From CAYLJV01 sp964510375 (GTDB taxonomy: Archaea; Hadarchaeota; Hadarchaeia; Hadarchaeales; JAGGTB01), in the NCBI GenBank assembly GCA_964510375.1, contig CAZEBR010000002.1, positions 1-64,000 on the forward strand: a DNA stretch of 64,000 bases, read 5' to 3'. The translations under genes were made by a program, and so were the position numbers. Below the pieces are notes generated by a model that was not told the origin of the DNA, did not search any database, and was given only the letters and a program-made list of their open reading frames with translations. Shown here piece after piece: positions 1 through 8,813 of the stretch. Positions within the stretch are counted from its first letter, which is position 1; every line of letters starts with the position of its first letter.

Positions 1-875
1 CCTATATCACAATAATTTGAACCTCTAACGGCATTTGTCTGAGGTTGATTATCCATTATTCTGACGAAATGGTCACCTTCGTAAAATTTTTCGTATATAT
101 CAACCAATTCATCCTTCAAAATCGAGCTCAAGAGAAACACGTGGGAAGTATTCAAAATGCCCCTAACAACCGGAATGAGATGGGGCGTAAAGTATGATTT
201 AACTTCCTCATCCGCCAATTTTTCCAGTTCCTGCTCAATTTCTGGGGAATGACGATGAGTCGTGACGTTATAAGCCCTTATATTTTCGGTGCAGGTGGGA
301 TGGTGCAACTTCCTGCTGGGTTTCGCACCGGCACCCGATGTGCCGCTCTTCGAATCTATAATAATGCGATCCAAATAAATCAGCTTTTCCTCGAGAAGTG
401 GTGCCAAGCTTAAGATAGCGGCAGTCGGATAACAGCCAGGATTGGCAACCAAACCAGCATCCTCAATTTCGGATCTATAGAGTTCGGAAAGACCGTAAAC
501 TGAATCCAGCTCGGGACTCTGATGTTCCTCGTAATATTCTTCGTAAACTTCAACCTCATCGCATCTGTAATCAGCACTCAGATCTATCACTCTGGCACCG
601 GCATCCAAAACTTCCGGCACAAAATTCATTGCCACTCCATGGGGGGTCGCAGTAAACACCAAATCGGATTTTTCCCCTATTTCGCGGTAGTTCGGGTCCT
701 TGACCCTGGAATCTATCAAACCCTTTAGGTTGGGATGTAAATCTGAAACTTTTTCGCCGGCGGTAGTCTTTCCGTAAGTCCCTACGATCTCAGCTTCTGG
801 GTGGTTCTTAAGAATTCTGAGAAGTTCCCCACCGGTATAGCCGGAAGCGCCGATTATAGACACATCAATCGTCAA
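1..875 (-). CDS. argC: N-acetyl-gamma-glutamyl-phosphate reductase, cut by window edge
   Basis: Reduces N-acetylglutamyl phosphate to the semialdehyde with NADPH in arginine/ornithine synthesis. Read on the minus strand from a TTG at 875, the product has an NAD(P)-binding glycine loop at its N-terminus (GASGYTGGELL), the catalytic-cysteine motif NPGCYPTAA and SKSGTSGAG. The frame stays open to base 1, so roughly the last 50-60 residues lie outside. TTG 875 is preferred because GGAGG lies 7 nt upstream; GTG at 863 is the alternative. The 11-nt overlap with the end of argH suggests translational coupling in an argG-argH-argC operon. Confidence 0.93.
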   Translation of the reverse strand, partial: MTIDVSIIGASGYTGGELLRILKNHPEAEIVGTYGKTTAGEKVSDLHPNLKGLIDSRVKDPNYREIGEKSDLVFTATPHGVAMNFVPEVLDAGARVIDLSADYRCDEVEVYEEYYEEHQSPELDSVYGLSELYRSEIEDAGLVANPGCYPTAAILSLAPLLEEKLIYLDRIIIDSKSGTSGAGAKPSRKLHHPTCTENIRAYNVTTHRHSPEIEQELEKLADEEVKSYFTPHLIPVVRGILNTSHVFLLSSILKDELVDIYEKFYEGDHFVRIMDNQPQTNAVRGSNYCDI

Positions 876-2352
876 GTTCAATCCTCCCTCGTAAGTTCTC
901 CAACTCTTTCTCGGCTTCGGCGATTTGATTCTTCCTCATATCGAGGATCCCCTCAAAACTTTCCAATTTTTCAGTCAGCCTGGACAGAGCATCGGCTACA
1001 GAATCCGAGGACGGACCGCCCAGTAAGTTTCTACGCTCCACACACTTCTTCACGTCCAACGCATCCTCGAGCTTCTCCTCGGAAAAATCAAGCTTTTCAT
1101 CAATCACTTTTTCACTTGCATTTTCCAAGTCTGAGATCGAAATGTCCCCCAGAGATTTTTCCTCCTCGTTCGCTTTAGAAGCGAGCTTACCCACTATGCT
1201 GTGAGCTTTTCTAAACGGGACATCAGATTCTTTAACCAGAGTATTGGCCAGTTCGGTCAGGGACGCGAATCCATTCTCAGCATTTTCCTTCATTTTTTCG
1301 GGATTCGGTTCCAACCCATCGACCAGCTTGCCCATAACTTTGACGCTGGATTTGCTCTGATCGACGGAGTCCCAGAGAAGTGGAGTGAGTTCTTGTAGGT
1401 CCAGATTATAGGCCTGAGGAAGCTTTTTCATGATGCTCAAACCGCCGACGAGGTTGCCGAAAGTACGGCTTGCCTTGGCCCTTCCCAACTCGGCGGTCAC
1501 CGGATTCTTCTTTTGGGGCATGATGCTACTCGTGGAGGAGAACTCGTCGGGAATATTTACCATGTCAAATTCTGAGGAACTCCAAATAACCAATTCCTCC
1601 GCAAACCTGCTCAGGTTTGTCATCAGCAGAGAAAGGTCCGACATCACCTTGAGGGCAAAGTCTCTGGAACTGGTGGCGTCCATAGTATTTTCGACCAGAC
1701 CGTCGAACCCCAACAGTTCGCTGGTCAGCCTCCTGTCTATGGGAAAACTTGTTCCGGCAAAGGCACAGGAACCGAGGGGGCACTCGTTTACCTGGTCGTA
1801 GGTCTCGTTAAGCCTCTCGACATCGCGCATGAAAGCATGAGCGTAAGCACTAAGGTAGTGGCCAAAAGTCGTAGGTTCGGCAACTTGAAGATGCGTATAG
1901 CCGGGCATGACGGTGTCCTTATTATCCCTGGCGAGATCGATTAAACTTCCGATCAAATCTAAAAGAAGGCCCTTGACCTCCAGAACTTCCTCTCTCAGAA
2001 CTATTCTGATGGCGGTCGCGACCTGATCGTTCCTGCTCTTTGCGGCATGCATGTTGCCCGCGACCTCCTCACCCAAATCATCCTTCACGTATTCCTCCAC
2101 CACCATGTGAATGTCCTCCAACTCGGGACGCATGTCCAGCGCTTCCAATCCTTCCTCTCTAAGTTTCGAGAGAGAATTAAAGATCTGATCGGCCTCGGAA
2201 TCCCCGATTATATCTTTCTCACCAAGCATGGCAACATGAGCCATATTGACTTGGATCACGGAATCGAAAAGCCTTATATCCTCTTTGAGGGAGGTCTGGT
2301 ACTCTGCCGCCTCCGAATCCATAGATTTTCCAAAGCGGCCCTCCCTGAGCAT
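865..2352 (-). CDS. argH: Argininosuccinate lyase
   Basis: Cleaves argininosuccinate to arginine and fumarate, the last step of arginine synthesis. The 495-residue product carries the fumarase/aspartase-superfamily signature SSIMPQKKNP near residue 275, the flexible loop that supplies the catalytic serine, and the typical MPGYTHLQVAEP segment near residue 150. Length is normal for the family. It starts 7 nt after argG ends and runs into argC, so the three genes are probably one transcript. The highly acidic C-terminal 60 residues look like salt adaptation rather than a separate domain. Confidence 0.96.
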   Translation of the reverse strand: MLREGRFGKSMDSEAAEYQTSLKEDIRLFDSVIQVNMAHVAMLGEKDIIGDSEADQIFNSLSKLREEGLEALDMRPELEDIHMVVEEYVKDDLGEEVAGNMHAAKSRNDQVATAIRIVLREEVLEVKGLLLDLIGSLIDLARDNKDTVMPGYTHLQVAEPTTFGHYLSAYAHAFMRDVERLNETYDQVNECPLGSCAFAGTSFPIDRRLTSELLGFDGLVENTMDATSSRDFALKVMSDLSLLMTNLSRFAEELVIWSSSEFDMVNIPDEFSSTSSIMPQKKNPVTAELGRAKASRTFGNLVGGLSIMKKLPQAYNLDLQELTPLLWDSVDQSKSSVKVMGKLVDGLEPNPEKMKENAENGFASLTELANTLVKESDVPFRKAHSIVGKLASKANEEEKSLGDISISDLENASEKVIDEKLDFSEEKLEDALDVKKCVERRNLLGGPSSDSVADALSRLTEKLESFEGILDMRKNQIAEAEKELENLRGRIELDD

Positions 2353-2358
2353 TCGGAA

Positions 2359-3546
2359 TCAATCCTCTTCCTTCTTTTTCCAATAAGTCTTCCCTTGAAG
2401 CGCTTGAAACTTTATCGCGCCCGTCGATTCACGCTGGTCAAATCCGTATTCTTCAAAGGAGACCAGTTCGGGCTCGTGAAGACTGTAGGGGGATTCGCGA
2501 GATACTACCCTTGCGGATCCGGGTTCCAGCCTCACCTTCACTTTTCCGGTAACTCTCTCCTGAGTCCTGTCGATAAACGCGTCCAGATCCTCGCGGAGGG
2601 GATCGAACCACATTCCACGGTAGGCCAAATCGGCCCAAACCGTTTCGACGTGACCCTTGAACTTCAACTCCTCGCGGGTTAGAACGAGCTGTTCGAGAGC
2701 CCTGTGAGAATCTATGAGGACCGTCGCAGCCGGCGCTTCGTAATTCTCCCTGGACTTCAGACCGAGCGCTCTATCCTCTATTATGTCAATTCTTCCTACA
2801 CCGTAATCACCAACTATAGAGTTTAGCTCTTCTATCAGAGATTTGCCGTCCTTCTTCTCACCGTCCAAAGCAACCGGAACTCCATCCTCGAATTCTATCT
2901 CCAACGTGCGAGATTTCTCGGGGGCATCGTTCGGAGATTTTGTGAACTTGTATATCTCCTCGGGCGGCTCGTTCTTTGGGTCCTCGAGGTCTCCACCCTC
3001 GATGGAACGACCCCATATGTTTTCGTCCACACTGAAGGGTTTGTCCACATCAACCGGAACAGGAATGTCATGCTTCTTGGCGTATTCTATCTCCCACTCG
3101 CGATCAAGGTTTTTCTCCCTGACAGGAGCTATAATGTCCATGTCCGGCCCCTTCAGGGAAATGGTAATATCGAATCGGAACTGATCGTTGCCTTTTCCGG
3201 TACACCCGTGAGCGACCGCATCGCAATCCTCCTCTTTCGCTATTTCAGTCAGCTTGGCGGCTATCGGATACCTGGCCAATGCCGTGGAAAGCGGATAGCC
3301 TTCGTAGACCCCGTTAGCGCGGATGCTATTGAAAACGTAATCCTCTATGAACTCGTCCGTGAGATCGATTCCGTAGTGTCGAATAGATCCTAGCGATTTT
3401 GCCTTTTCTTCTATATTCTTCAACTTCTCAGGATCTTGACCCACGTTACCAGCCACTGTGACCACATCGGCATCGTACTCCTCCTGAAGAATTCTCAAAC
3501 AGACCGACGTGTCGAGTCCTCCCGAAAAGGCCAAAGCAACTTTCAT
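2359..3546 (-). CDS. argG: Argininosuccinate synthase
   Basis: ATP-dependent condensation of citrulline with aspartate to argininosuccinate. The N-terminus VALAFSGGLDTSVCL is the PP-loop ATP pyrophosphatase motif of this family, and AHGCTGKGNDQ near residue 115 is the citrulline/aspartate-binding segment. At 395 residues it is full length. A GAGGT ribosome site precedes ATG 3546. It is the first gene of the argG-argH-argC operon, with an AT-rich TATA-like element about 35-45 nt upstream. Confidence 0.97.
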   Translation of the reverse strand: MKVALAFSGGLDTSVCLRILQEEYDADVVTVAGNVGQDPEKLKNIEEKAKSLGSIRHYGIDLTDEFIEDYVFNSIRANGVYEGYPLSTALARYPIAAKLTEIAKEEDCDAVAHGCTGKGNDQFRFDITISLKGPDMDIIAPVREKNLDREWEIEYAKKHDIPVPVDVDKPFSVDENIWGRSIEGGDLEDPKNEPPEEIYKFTKSPNDAPEKSRTLEIEFEDGVPVALDGEKKDGKSLIEELNSIVGDYGVGRIDIIEDRALGLKSRENYEAPAATVLIDSHRALEQLVLTREELKFKGHVETVWADLAYRGMWFDPLREDLDAFIDRTQERVTGKVKVRLEPGSARVVSRESPYSLHEPELVSFEEYGFDQRESTGAIKFQALQGKTYWKKKEED

Positions 3547-3928
3547 GATTCCTTACCTCACACGCTTACACTTCAAGGGCTTTTTTAATAAATATGTAAC
3601 AGTCACAGGCATCCATCAACCACCATTTATCAGTAGAAACGGAAATAAATTATGTCCAATCTCCTTCTAGGTCTAACGCCTTGGAGGGTCGAGGCACTAC
3701 AGAAGCAATTCCCCTAGAGATATCGCCCCTTCATACCTCTTAGCAAGTAACAGCAATGGCCGGTGATGGGCGTAGACATTCATCTAAACTCACTTGAGCC
3801 ACCAGGTATGAATTAGCGAGCGAGACCGTAAACAATCGGTAAAAAATCCAATAGTCCGTATATAAATAAAAAACAGAAATAGAGAATATTATTTCAATAT
3901 AAATAAAAAAATAAAGAGGTATTATTGA
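3547..3928. other. Non-coding stretch with possible transposase-tail remnant and AT-rich terminator
   Basis: No intact gene fits here. On the plus strand at about 3661-3800, a stop-interrupted reading contains a segment (PLEISPLHTS) that resembles the C-terminal tail of archaeal TnpB proteins; this is pattern memory, not an alignment. At 3860-3873 and 3897-3910 a 14-bp sequence (ATATAAATAAAAAA) is repeated directly; read on the minus strand it is T-rich and lies just downstream of the flavoprotein gene at 3929, so it probably serves as its terminator. Confidence 0.4.
3581..3592 (-). promoter_or_regulatory. Probable TATA box of the arg operon
   Basis: On the minus strand the element reads TTTATTAAAAAA and is followed by a GC-richer stretch, as expected for an archaeal promoter. 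A start of transcription about 25 nt downstream would leave a short leader containing the GAGGT site before argG. Seen by position and composition only. Confidence 0.4.
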
Positions 3929-4330
3929 TTAAATCTCCTTCCCCGCTTCCGGACCAGCTGAGTGATCTATTATCTTTTTTACTTTTATTTTACCAGCGAA
4001 ATCAGGCTTTGGTAAATCCATCGGAGCTTCTTTAACTGACTCTACAACTTTGTCGTAGACTTCCCCCTCATTCACGAGTGAAGCTTCTCCTCTTATCATG
4101 TACGCCTTTTGTTCACTATAATCTACAACCGAAACAGCCACTTTTGAGTTTTCTTTTATATTCTCGGCCGTTTTACCATCAGGATACATCTCGGCGTAAA
4201 CTATTGTTTCTTCATCTATCGCTTGAAGCGAACCCTTAGGTGTAACATTTGGATTTCCATCATCATCAACAGTAGCTATTTCGGCCGGGTTATCCTCTAG
4301 GAATTCAATTATCTCTTCATTTAATTTCAT
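3929..4330 (-). CDS. Pyridoxamine 5'-phosphate oxidase-like flavin-binding protein
   Basis: A short split-barrel protein of the PNPOx-like superfamily (133 residues). The visible pattern is an N-terminal FLEDNPAEIATVDDDGNPNVTPKGS segment in two parts, typical of the FMN-binding barrel, followed by the middle strand AYMIRGEASLV. These proteins bind FMN, F420 or heme; the substrate here cannot be named. ATG 4330 is chosen over the GTG at 4339 because GGTGA lies 5 nt upstream of it. It stands alone with AT-rich DNA on both sides. Confidence 0.75.
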   Translation of the reverse strand: MKLNEEIIEFLEDNPAEIATVDDDGNPNVTPKGSLQAIDEETIVYAEMYPDGKTAENIKENSKVAVSVVDYSEQKAYMIRGEASLVNEGEVYDKVVESVKEAPMDLPKPDFAGKIKVKKIIDHSAGPEAGKEI

Positions 4331-4836
4331 TATTCTCACCCCACTTTTAGAATACTTATACCACCATAAAAATTCTTAATATTACTTAGTATCGTTTAAA
4401 TTACATTTTATATTTTATATATAACCGATTAGATTTTACATCCCTATAAATATCTAGATTAAGTTTAAAATATTAATTAAGATGATAAATTGGAATAAAA
4501 AGGAGAAGAGAATCAAGAGGCTATTTTGAAGCATTTATTTTAAGGCCTTCGGAGAGAAGTTTTCTGAGGTGCTCAGGAAGTCTCAATGGAAAGACTTTGT
4601 TTGCTGTCCTCACTCAGGTCCCATTAATAATATGCGGTAGTATGAAAGTATATCGAAACCTAATTATCTTTTGTATTGGCGGGGGACTGTCGAGAACTTT
4701 TAATGACCCGATAAAGGTACTCTTTGCGGGTACGCACATCGATTCGAAAGAATAAACTTACACGGCGAATCAAACCCCCTAAAAATATCGAGAATAAATG
4801 CTTATTACACAACTAGGGATAAGAGGAAATGTAAAT
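4331..4836. other. Intergenic region, no gene recognised
   Basis: About 500 bases between divergent genes. The left 150 bases are extremely AT-rich with several TATA-like elements (near 4400-4440), suitable as the promoter of the flavoprotein gene. The part at 4500-4780 has more balanced composition and looks like decayed coding sequence in more than one frame, but I could not assign it to a family. No RNA gene or repeat array was recognised. Confidence 0.4.
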
Positions 4837-5112
4837 ATGAACGTGAATGTAAAAATTCATGAAGATCTCCACGATGAGTCCGGCTCCAACACGACGAAAA
4901 TACCCATAAAGGAGGACGAGACCGTCGATACCCTTCTGATAAAGCTCAGCAGGCGCAATCCCGACGTCGTCGAATCCATTCTGGATCCAAGAACCGGAGG
5001 ACTAAAGGAAGATTTCAATATCAAGCTGAACGGACGCTCCATAAAGGAGATAAAAGGAATACACACACGGCTTAAAAACAAAGACGAGCTATCGATCATA
5101 CCCCAAGAATAA
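4837..5112 (+). CDS. MoaD/ThiS-like ubiquitin-fold protein without C-terminal diglycine
   Basis: A 91-residue protein that looks like a beta-grasp sulfur carrier: a short strand-turn-strand N-terminus, an EDETVDTLLIKLSRRNP segment typical of the central helix, a LNGRSIKEIKG segment and a C-terminal DELSIIP strand. In MoaD and ThiS that strand is followed by GG, which is adenylated by an E1 enzyme; this protein ends in PQE, so the classical thiocarboxylate chemistry is not expected. ATG 4837 is preferred because AGAGG precedes it; an upstream ATG at 4798 has no visible ribosome site. Standing alone, its role is unknown. Confidence 0.6.
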   Translation: MNVNVKIHEDLHDESGSNTTKIPIKEDETVDTLLIKLSRRNPDVVESILDPRTGGLKEDFNIKLNGRSIKEIKGIHTRLKNKDELSIIPQE

Positions 5113-5138
5113 TCCTACGGAAATCCTGTAAATAATTA

Positions 5139-6455
5139 TTAAAAAGCGTCCAAAACCCTCATGGCAACAGCCGGATCGGAGAATACCGGAATGCCGGCCT
5201 CGATCAATTTTTCTCTCTCCTTCTTCTCCTGTTCCCCTCCACCGAGCATTACTGGAACTAAGGTGAGCCTATCAAATCTTTTCTTAATCACTTCCGCTAT
5301 CCCGGGTATAGGATCGCCGACTACGAAAACGAGGTTCTGAATATCCTTATACCTGGCCAGTATCTTTATGGCCTCGTCATACATTTCGGCGTTCGCACTT
5401 CCGGATAGATCCAACGGGTTATTCAAAATACACTGGCTAGGTAGGGTCTCATCCAGCCTTTCTACCGCCCTCTCGGGAAGATCAATCAAATTGACGTCCA
5501 GTCCATCAGCTGCATCGAGCGCAAGTATCCCCGAACCGCCCGAGCTGGTAATAATCACGGTTTCCTTTCCTTCGGGCTGCTTCAAAGAAGACAGGCCCTT
5601 GCACACCTTATAGAACTCCCCTATGCTCTCCGTGAGAACTACCCCAGCCTGATCACAGGCGCTCTTGAAGATTTCGTATTTTCCGGCAATGGAGTGAGTG
5701 TGAGATTTAATTGCCTCAGCCCCCCGATCCGTCCGTCCTCCCTTGAGCACGACCACGGGCTTATTTTCGGCGGCTTCTTCGGCGACTTCCAAGAACTTCC
5801 GTCCCTTCTCGACGCCGTCCAGATAAAGGGCTATCACCCCAGTCTCATCGTCGTCCGCCAAATACTCAATCAGGTCAGTTTCGTCTATATCGGCCTTATT
5901 GCCCAAAACGGCCAATTTTGAAACTCCAATATTGTCGTCTGCAATCCAAGATTCCACGGCCGTTCCAATCGTTCCGCTCTGAGTTACGATAGAAAGGGGA
6001 CCTTCCTTAGTAACTAGGGGAAGTGTAGCACAAAGGCCGTTCAGAGTATTATTAACACCCTGCGAATTCGGTCCGAGAACTCTGATATTCATATCCTCCG
6101 CCGTTTCGAGGAGTTCCTCTTCGAGATCTTCGCCCTCTTCACCCACTTCGCTAAATCCTCCGGACATCACGATAACGTTGCTCACATTATTTTCTTCACA
6201 TTCCCGAACCGCAGAAGAGACCCTTTCAGAAGGCAGAGCTATCACGGCCAGTTGGGTCTTCTTAGGGGCTTCCTTGAGCGAAGGATAACATTTTAAACCA
6301 AGTATCTCATCCGCTTCCGGGTTCACGGGATAGATCTTACCCTCGAACTCTGCTTCCTTGAGGTTCTTCACTATCCGATGTCCCAACTTCTGGGGGTCCC
6401 TAGAGGCACCGACGACAGCAACGCTATTCGGTTCGAAAAGCTTTCTGATGGTCAT
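5139..6455 (-). CDS. acdA: ADP-forming acetate/acyl-CoA synthetase, alpha subunit
   Basis: Couples acyl-CoA hydrolysis to ATP formation in archaeal peptide and sugar fermentation. Residues 10-130 form the CoA-binding Rossmann domain (SVAVVGASRDPQKLG, then VLGPNSQG). Two succinyl-CoA-ligase-type flavodoxin domains follow. The active-site histidine that carries phosphate is His252 in SHTHSIAG. At 438 residues it is the separate alpha-subunit type; no beta (ATP-grasp) gene is adjacent, so the beta subunit must be encoded elsewhere. GGAG lies 9 nt upstream of ATG 6455. Confidence 0.85.
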   Translation of the reverse strand: MTIRKLFEPNSVAVVGASRDPQKLGHRIVKNLKEAEFEGKIYPVNPEADEILGLKCYPSLKEAPKKTQLAVIALPSERVSSAVRECEENNVSNVIVMSGGFSEVGEEGEDLEEELLETAEDMNIRVLGPNSQGVNNTLNGLCATLPLVTKEGPLSIVTQSGTIGTAVESWIADDNIGVSKLAVLGNKADIDETDLIEYLADDDETGVIALYLDGVEKGRKFLEVAEEAAENKPVVVLKGGRTDRGAEAIKSHTHSIAGKYEIFKSACDQAGVVLTESIGEFYKVCKGLSSLKQPEGKETVIITSSGGSGILALDAADGLDVNLIDLPERAVERLDETLPSQCILNNPLDLSGSANAEMYDEAIKILARYKDIQNLVFVVGDPIPGIAEVIKKRFDRLTLVPVMLGGGEQEKKEREKLIEAGIPVFSDPAVAMRVLDAF

Positions 6456-6601
6456 GCTTATTTTCTCCTTTCAAAGTGAAATTTTCTTCTTACGCATACC
6501 AAGAATTTGGATTTGAAACTATTAACTTTTCGTGATTTCCGGCTACTATTTGAAGATACAGAAAAAATAACATTAGTTTTCATTGATAAAGTTTCCCTAG
6601 A

Positions 6602-7201
6602 ATGCATGAAATAATTGTTGCCGGACGTTCGAACGTTGGGAAATCGAGCATAATAAGAGAACTCACCGGAAAGAAAGTCAAAACTGGAAAAAGGCCAGGC
6701 GTAACTCAAGAATTCGAGAGGCTCGAGTTAGGTAAAAAACTCCACATGTTGGATCTTCCTGGCTTCGGCCATATCGCCGGTATGAGTGATGAGAAGGAGG
6801 AAAAAATAAAGACTGAGATTGTCCGTTACCTAGAAGAAAACGAAGATAAAATACTCCTCGCAATTCAGGTTGTCGATGCTCCGACATTTCCAGAAATAGC
6901 TGAAAGGTGGAATAAGAGGGGTCAAATTCCCATAGACGTTGAACTATTTTCCTTCTTGAGAAAGCTGAACCTCAATCCCATAGTTGCGGCGAACAAAATC
7001 GATAAAGTTAGATCAGACGAGACCGATCAACTGCTCGATGAAATCTGTGTAGAACTCGAGCTTGATCCACCTTGGAGGCAATGGATTGATGTAATAGTAC
7101 CCACATCCGCAAAAACGGGGAAAGGAATCAATAAGCTGAAGGATCTTGTAAGGCAAAGAATCAGAGATTCCGGCAAAGACAACCTCCTCCAATACATATG
7201 A
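6602..7201 (+). CDS. engB: Ribosome-biogenesis GTP-binding protein EngB
   Basis: A small TRAFAC GTPase associated with large-subunit ribosome assembly. G1 is GRSNVGKSS (residues 8-16), G3 is DLPGFG near residue 56, G4 is NKID near 137 and G5 is PTSAKTGKG. Length (199) is right for the archaeal EngB family. There is no evident ribosome site before ATG 6602 and the upstream DNA is AT-rich, so a leaderless mRNA is possible. It is divergent from the acyl-CoA synthetase gene and convergent with sfsA. Confidence 0.9.
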   Translation: MHEIIVAGRSNVGKSSIIRELTGKKVKTGKRPGVTQEFERLELGKKLHMLDLPGFGHIAGMSDEKEEKIKTEIVRYLEENEDKILLAIQVVDAPTFPEIAERWNKRGQIPIDVELFSFLRKLNLNPIVAANKIDKVRSDETDQLLDEICVELELDPPWRQWIDVIVPTSAKTGKGINKLKDLVRQRIRDSGKDNLLQYI

Positions 7202-7231
7202 AAGAGCTAAAGGGGAAATCACTCCTAGTAA

Positions 7232-7945
7232 TCATGACATCCTTACCGGTAAGTCCTCATCCATAAGATAGAGATTTGGTGGTTCAAAATTAGTGGAAAT
7301 GGCCCGTAAATAAACTCCCTCTTCATAAACGGAACTCAAAAGCTCCGCGAACTCCGGGTCAATCTCCTTAAATGGTCTAAATTCTTTTGCGTCCTTTCTT
7401 TGTACCACAAAAACGAGGTGGCTCTCCGTACCTTCGTCAAGCAAATTTACAAGACTTTTCAAGTGTCTTTTACCGCGTTCGGTTGGTCTGTCAGGAAACT
7501 TGGCCACACCGTCCTCCACATGGGTACAGGACTTTACTTCCACGTAGGCTCTCCTTCCATCCCCCTGCAGAAGGAAGTCCGCCCTTCCTCCGTCCGGAAA
7601 TGAAGGTTCACTAGAAAAGGATGAAAAACTTCGATAAGTTCTCAGCATATCCCTCTCCAAGATCTTCGAGAAAATATCGTTCGCAAAGGTCGATTTGACG
7701 GTGACGTAAAAATCTCCTACCTCTATCGCAAAGGCGTCGTAATCCGTCTTTCTATCCGGACCAGCTGCATACTGACAAAGAATCTCCCTACCTCGAGATA
7801 AAACCGTGGTCAAAGCACCCGGATTAGCAAGATATACTTTCTCCTCTTTTGAACCGAAATCCACGAGAAGAGTAAACCGATTCAGCCGGCTGACGACGGA
7901 ACCCTTCGTAAAATCGGATTCCTTTAACGTTAGAAGCTTTTTCAT
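7232..7945 (-). CDS. sfsA: SfsA family DNA/RNA-binding nuclease-like protein
   Basis: Matches the SfsA family by overall length (237) and ordered motifs: an OB-like N-terminus with SRLNRFTLLVDFG, then YLANPGALTTVLSRG, and a nuclease-fold part with DGGRADFLLQGDGRRAYVEVKS followed by FPDRPTERGKRHLKSL. The D...E-V-K arrangement is the nuclease-like core. The biochemical role in archaea is unsettled. It lies 20 nt behind the thioredoxin gene and is probably the last member of an arsR-trx-sfsA transcript. Confidence 0.9.
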   Translation of the reverse strand: MKKLLTLKESDFTKGSVVSRLNRFTLLVDFGSKEEKVYLANPGALTTVLSRGREILCQYAAGPDRKTDYDAFAIEVGDFYVTVKSTFANDIFSKILERDMLRTYRSFSSFSSEPSFPDGGRADFLLQGDGRRAYVEVKSCTHVEDGVAKFPDRPTERGKRHLKSLVNLLDEGTESHLVFVVQRKDAKEFRPFKEIDPEFAELLSSVYEEGVYLRAISTNFEPPNLYLMDEDLPVRMS

Positions 7946-7965
7946 AAGTAATCTTATTGTAAAAT

Positions 7966-8376
7966 CTAATTCAGGTAGCTCTGAATCTTGGACTCCAAAT
8001 CCTGGGGAGAGGAAACTCCGACCATCTTATCCACGAATTCTCCATCCTTGGCCACGACTAAAGTGGGAACTCCGGAAACTTGGAATCTTTTCACTAGGCT
8101 CGGATTTCTATCCACGTCAATTCTGGCAAATACAACCTTCTCGGAATACTTCTCCGCCAGCGAATCTATCAACGGATCCAATGACTTGCAAGCGCCACAC
8201 CAGTCGGCTCTAAACTCAAAAACTACTAGGGGATAACGATCGACCACTCCCTGGAAGTTATCCTCCGTTGCTTCTATCGGCGAATCGGGAAATTCTGGCC
8301 CTTCCTTTCTATCTTTAATTTCCTTGATTTTCTCTTCCCTAATTCTCTCCAGTTCTTCATCCATATCTCCACTCAT
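7966..8376 (-). CDS. Thioredoxin with charged N-terminal extension
   Basis: Thiol-disulfide oxidoreductase. The thioredoxin fold covers residues 35-136 with the active site WCGAC (Cys60, Cys63), a cis-proline region SGVPTLVVAKDGE and the C-terminal helix. The first 34 residues are a charged helix not needed for the fold. Its start codon overlaps the stop of the ArsR-type regulator by 4 nt, so the two are translationally coupled. Being in the same operon as the regulator, it is likely controlled by the 18-bp operator at 8722-8739. Confidence 0.9.
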   Translation of the reverse strand: MSGDMDEELERIREEKIKEIKDRKEGPEFPDSPIEATEDNFQGVVDRYPLVVFEFRADWCGACKSLDPLIDSLAEKYSEKVVFARIDVDRNPSLVKRFQVSGVPTLVVAKDGEFVDKMVGVSSPQDLESKIQSYLN

Positions 8377-8714
8377 TTTTCGGCACCCCCCTCTATCAGT
8401 TCTTTGCTCTCGGACAGTTGCTCGAAAAGTACCTCTCGAACTAGGTCACAGGCCTCAAATATCTTCGGATACGCTATTTCGTAATACACGTTAGTTCCCT
8501 CCCTACGGGTAACAACTAGATTCCTCTTTCTGAGCTCCGAGAGGTGTTGAGACAAGTTCGCCTGTCGAACGCCTATCGCGGAGACAAGTTCGCTGACGGA
8601 CTTTTCACCCTCGCGTAGCTCCTCGATTATTTCCAGCCTAGTGGGATTGGATAGCATCTGACACAGATCAGCATGCAACTGATAAATCCTATCATCCTTT
8701 TCTTTCTCTGCCAT
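8373..8714 (-). CDS. ArsR-type winged-helix regulator of a thiol-redox regulon
   Basis: A DNA-binding repressor-like protein of about 113 residues. LCQMLSNPTRLEIIEEL opens the winged helix, SVSELVSAIGVRQANLSQHLSEL is the helix-turn-helix, and REGTNVYYEI forms the wing. The metal-binding ELCVCDL motif of classical ArsR is absent; only scattered cysteines remain, so the signal may be redox or another ligand. Start ATG 8714 (GGTGAT upstream) is chosen over an upstream ATG at 8789 that would place the operator and TATA box inside the gene. It heads arsR-trx-sfsA and probably autoregulates. Confidence 0.87.
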   Translation of the reverse strand: MAEKEKDDRIYQLHADLCQMLSNPTRLEIIEELREGEKSVSELVSAIGVRQANLSQHLSELRKRNLVVTRREGTNVYYEIAYPKIFEACDLVREVLFEQLSESKELIEGGAEK

Positions 8715-8721
8715 ATCACCG

Positions 8722-8739
8722 TATTCAAAGATTCGAATA
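8722..8739. promoter_or_regulatory. Operator palindrome upstream of the ArsR-type gene
   Basis: TATTCAAAGATTCGAATA is an 18-bp inverted repeat with one mismatched pair. It lies between the TATA-like GTATTAAATA (8741-8750, minus strand) and the start of the regulator at 8714, where a bound repressor would block transcription. A perfect version of the same site with the same geometry precedes the second thioredoxin operon at 10761-10778. It also lies in the intergenic region shared with the divergent oxidoreductase gene at 8814. Confidence 0.7.
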
Positions 8740-8813
8740 TTATTTAATACTTGCGGTGGTGACGGAAAAGAATTATTAGTTAACGCCATAGCATCTATGA
8801 TGGTCTTATTGAA

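Noticed and set aside
2047..2682. Plus-strand open frame of 211 codons over argH and argG
   Set aside because: Antisense shadow; both arginine genes carry all their signatures.
3860..3910. AT-rich direct repeat as a replication-origin element
   Set aside because: Only two copies, no origin-recognition boxes and no orc1/cdc6 gene nearby; a transcription terminator explains it.
3929..4330. Fusion or operon of the flavoprotein with the arg genes
   Set aside because: A 380-base gap with its own terminator and the arg promoter separates them.
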